Source: Marinomonas fungiae (GTDB taxonomy: Bacteria > Pseudomonadota > Gammaproteobacteria > Pseudomonadales > Marinomonadaceae). Taken from it: a stretch of 64,000 bases of DNA. The position numbers and the translations under genes were made by a program. The notes beneath the pieces are model-generated. The model did not search any database. It was given only the letters and a program-made list of their open reading frames with translations, and had not been told where the DNA came from. The DNA lies in the NCBI RefSeq assembly GCF_001418205.1, contig NZ_LIQF01000002.1, forward strand, positions 124,001 to 188,000, written 5' to 3'. Below, in pieces: positions 62,022 through 64,000 of this stretch (position 1 is the first letter of the stretch; each line of letters begins with the position of its first letter).

Positions 62022-63035
62022 TTAAAGTTTAGACCATTGCACTAGGCTGCCAGAGTGAATATTTAATCGCTCTTGGATGCCTGGATGCATGACCAAACCG
62101 GCAACTTGCGCATCCGCTGGAGTGCAGGTCACGCGGAAATCTTCTAGGTGGCCAGCGGCCACTAGGTAACGCTCTTCAGCACTTAAATTAGTGTCGATCA
62201 ACGCCTTACCAGTACGTTGCTCAGTAACGGTTTTTAGATCTTGAACACGAGCTTCGATACTTGGACCTGCATCGAAAATGTCGATGTAGTCGCGAAACAC
62301 AAATCCCTCATCTAATAAGATATTGGCGACTTTCTCTGAATCTTCATGAATCACGCCAATGACCTCTTGCGCCTCTTGCGTTAGGGTTGGGACATAAATG
62401 GGATAACGTGGCATCAGCTCTGCGATAAACTGTCTGTTACTGATACCGGATAAATAGTCGGCTTTTTTGAAATCCATGCTGAAAAAGTGGCGTCCCAAGG
62501 CCTCCCAGAATGGCGAATAGCCTTTATGGTCACTTTCCCCACGAATTTCGGCGAAGATTTTTGAAGTAAAGCGATCTGGATGTCGTGCGATAAACAGTAG
62601 ACGTGCCCGCGACAACAGCGCAAAAGCTTCATCACTTTGGTGAGCTTTATCCAGTACTAAAGCGTTTAAACGCGACATGCCGCTGTAGTCTTGGCATAGA
62701 AATAGAGCGGGAATGCGGTTGTGAATTTGCAATTGTGGCGAGGCGTGCACGACCTCATCAATGCGATAGCTGTAAAATGGCGCATCGACACCGACCATGG
62801 CATCAATCGAGCAGGTGCCCACTATCTCTTGGCTGGCTTGCTCTACCATGACAAACAGGTAAGATTCATGACTAGGTTGAACAATGTCAGTCATCAGAGA
62901 CTGGCGCGACGTGGCAATTTTATCGTTCAAGCGTTCTCTGTTTGCCGGAAAATTGGTGATACCAATACCAGCATTTCGTGCTAAGCGTTCTAACGCAGGC
63001 AAGTCGGGAAAATCAGCAGGTCGAACTAAATACAC
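62022..63035 (-). CDS. aruF: Arginine/ornithine N-succinyltransferase, alpha subunit
   Basis: A 337-residue homologue of aruG. MYLVRPADFPDLPALERLARNAGIGITNFPANRERL is the N-terminal block, VGTCSIDAMVGVDAPFYSYRIDEVVHAS follows, and ARHPDRFTSKIFAEIRGESDHKGYSPFWEALGRHFFSMDFKKADYLSG is split over the middle. The ornithine-active AruF subunit in Pseudomonas has the same length and gene order. It heads the operon aruF-aruG-astD-astB. A palindrome in the upstream region may be an operator. Confidence 0.92.
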   Translation of the reverse strand: MYLVRPADFPDLPALERLARNAGIGITNFPANRERLNDKIATSRQSLMTDIVQPSHESYLFVMVEQASQEIVGTCSIDAMVGVDAPFYSYRIDEVVHASPQLQIHNRIPALFLCQDYSGMSRLNALVLDKAHQSDEAFALLSRARLLFIARHPDRFTSKIFAEIRGESDHKGYSPFWEALGRHFFSMDFKKADYLSGISNRQFIAELMPRYPIYVPTLTQEAQEVIGVIHEDSEKVANILLDEGFVFRDYIDIFDAGPSIEARVQDLKTVTEQRTGKALIDTNLSAEERYLVAAGHLEDFRVTCTPADAQVAGLVMHPGIQERLNIHSGSLVQWSKL

Positions 63036-63059
63036 CGAGACGCTCCTTTTTCGTGAATT

Positions 63060-63077
63060 GATAATAACTGTATTATC
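63060..63077. promoter_or_regulatory. Palindrome upstream of aruF, possible operator
   Basis: GATAATA at 63060-63066 and TATTATC at 63071-63077 form perfect 7-base arms around ACTG, 25 bases before the aruF start. It could be a binding site for an arginine regulator or overlap the -10 region of either divergent gene. It does not fit the ArgR consensus exactly. Confidence 0.35.
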
Positions 63078-63170
63078 GTTAAAGGGTTGTTATAGGGGTA
63101 GGTTGGTAATTTCGTAAATGCGACCTAGCCTTCAAAAACCGAGACATATTAAGTCGAATTTAGGTAAATT

Positions 63171-63404
63171 ATGAAAAAATCAAAGATCAAACCTGGTGTA
63201 TATCGCCATTACAAAGGCGCTGAATATTGGGTTGAACGGGTCGCTCGCCACAGTGAAACAGAGGAAGAGTTGGTGGTTTATCAAGCTCTTTATGGCGATT
63301 TCGGCTGGTGGGTTCGACCCAAATCGATGTTTCTAGAGACCGTTGAGATCGAAGGTGAAACCATCCCACGCTTTGATTGGTTGCGTGATCAAATTGAGAA
63401 ATAA
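63171..63404 (+). CDS. DUF1653-family small protein
   Basis: A 77-residue protein. KPGVYRHYKGAEYWVERVARHSETEEELVVYQALYGDFGWWVRPKSMF, split here as family blocks GVYRHYKG, HSETEE, VVYQALYGD and WWVRPKSMF, is typical of DUF1653 with its conserved ET and RP pairs. Function unknown. It is divergent from aruF and has its own terminator. Confidence 0.82.
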   Translation: MKKSKIKPGVYRHYKGAEYWVERVARHSETEEELVVYQALYGDFGWWVRPKSMFLETVEIEGETIPRFDWLRDQIEK

Positions 63405-63406
63405 TA

Positions 63407-63440
63407 AAAAGGCCCTTTCATGTTTGTGAAAGGGCCTTTT
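63407..63440. terminator. Bidirectional terminator after the DUF1653 gene
   Basis: AAAAGGCCCTTTCA at 63407-63420 pairs with TGAAAGGGCCTTTT at 63427-63440 around TGTTTG. It lies between the DUF1653 gene and the convergent YjiH-family gene. Confidence 0.92.
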
Positions 63441-63465
63441 GTTTAAGCCGAGCACAGCGCGGCGC

Positions 63466-64000
63466 TTAGAAAATCAAATGTGCTACGCCCGCGATGACTG
63501 GTAAGGTAATCAGAGTACGTAAAATAAAGATAATGAACATCTCTAATAAGTTAATAGGGATTTTGCTGCCAAGGATTAACGCCCCCACTTCCGAAAGGTA
63601 AATCAGCTGGGTAATGGAAACCGCAGCAATGACAAAACGTGTCATTTCATTATCAATGGAAGCGGCCATAATAGATGGAATAAACATATCGGCAAATCCC
63701 ACCACTAAGGTCTCAGAAGCCTTCACGGCCTCAGGGATTTGTAGCAATTCCAGAAGCGGCACGAACGGTGTCCCTAAGATGCTAAATAGGCTAGTGTTCT
63801 CGGCTACCACTAACGCTAAGGTGCCAATTGCCATCACTACTGGCAATACGCAGAAGACCATCTCTGCGGCGTTCTTCGCGCCGTCAATCAGAACGGCTTT
63901 AAAGCCACGGCTGTTTTCCGCTCGTGCAATGGCGCTTTGCACACCTATCGCTAAAAGCTCTTTCATCGGCTTACTGGCTAAATCGCACTGCTCTGCGGCT
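63466..64000 (-). CDS. YjiH-family membrane protein, partial (cut by the right edge)
   Basis: The visible C-terminal part of about 178 residues is open to the window edge, so the apparent ATG at 63966 is internal. KNAAEMVFCVLPVVMAIGTLALVVAENTSLFSILGTPFVPLLELL and SETLVVGFADMFIPSIMAASI in segments, then TRFVIAAVSITQLIYLSEVGALILGSKIPINL, match the C-terminal half of YjiH proteins with their nucleoside-recognition GATE domain. It may be a transporter. It is downstream of, and convergent with, the DUF1653 gene; a link to arginine catabolism is possible but not shown. Confidence 0.82.
   Translation of the reverse strand, partial: AAEQCDLASKPMKELLAIGVQSAIARAENSRGFKAVLIDGAKNAAEMVFCVLPVVMAIGTLALVVAENTSLFSILGTPFVPLLELLQIPEAVKASETLVVGFADMFIPSIMAASIDNEMTRFVIAAVSITQLIYLSEVGALILGSKIPINLLEMFIIFILRTLITLPVIAGVAHLIF

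Overview
The window looks like a chromosomal segment of a marine gammaproteobacterium of the Oceanospirillales, probably Marinomonas or a close relative. This rests on gene content rather than on any search: the hemB-ppk1-rho-ppx neighbourhood resembles that of Pseudomonas. The arginine succinyltransferase has two subunits (aruF/aruG), as in Pseudomonas. Malate oxidation uses Mqo, and base composition is moderate. No rRNA, tRNA, CRISPR array or intact insertion sequence was seen.

Positions 1-31000 form a cell-surface and secretion region. It opens with a secreted GH42-like protein, two membrane acyltransferases, small proteins built from a repeated module ending in a TARNAYA-type motif, and a short SapC-like protein. 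A five-gene operon (7342-11854) follows. It encodes a UbiA-type prenyltransferase, a flippase-like membrane protein, DprE1-like and DprE2-like enzymes and a HAD phosphatase, which together look like a complete polyprenyl-phospho-D-arabinose pathway. A divergent GT-C-like membrane protein (5816-7096) is the obvious candidate transferase. Next come a decayed type I secretion substrate and an intact PrtD/HlyD/TolC-type secretion system, then a polysaccharide cluster: rfbBACD for dTDP-rhamnose, two glycosyltransferases, an initiating sugar-phosphate transferase, an O-antigen ligase/polymerase, and two enzymes of GDP-mannose synthesis. Between the ligase/polymerase and the GDP-mannose genes is an intergenic array of five cloverleaf-like modules (27556-27809). 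Their minus-strand loops carry GGA, as in CsrB/RsmZ RNAs or CsrA-controlled leaders.

Positions 31000-48500 are mostly housekeeping: an FKBP isomerase, a GGDEF-like/EAL protein split by an in-frame stop, Hsp33, an ABC-F ATPase, hemB, ppk1, flavin reductase, rho, ppx, mqo and yfcL. A type I-secreted M10-like metalloprotease (40342-41898) sits inside the hemB-ppk-rho-ppx block. Its N-terminal domain matches the repeats of the decayed substrate next to the secretion genes, so it is a likely cargo.

Positions 48470-52230 hold repeat debris. A 66-bp palindromic element is present as two full copies and two fragments. There is a remnant resembling the ends of REP-associated transposase elements, and a HEPN/MNT toxin-antitoxin-like pair lies between two of the fragments. 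A LysO-type exporter and a MATE transporter are also here.

Positions 52285-56378 carry late cobalamin genes: cobQ, divergent from cbiB-cobC-cobU. They are followed by gpt and two small conserved genes. The window ends with the arginine succinyltransferase operon (aruF-aruG-astD-astB, minus strand), a DUF1653 gene and a YjiH-family transporter that runs off the right edge.
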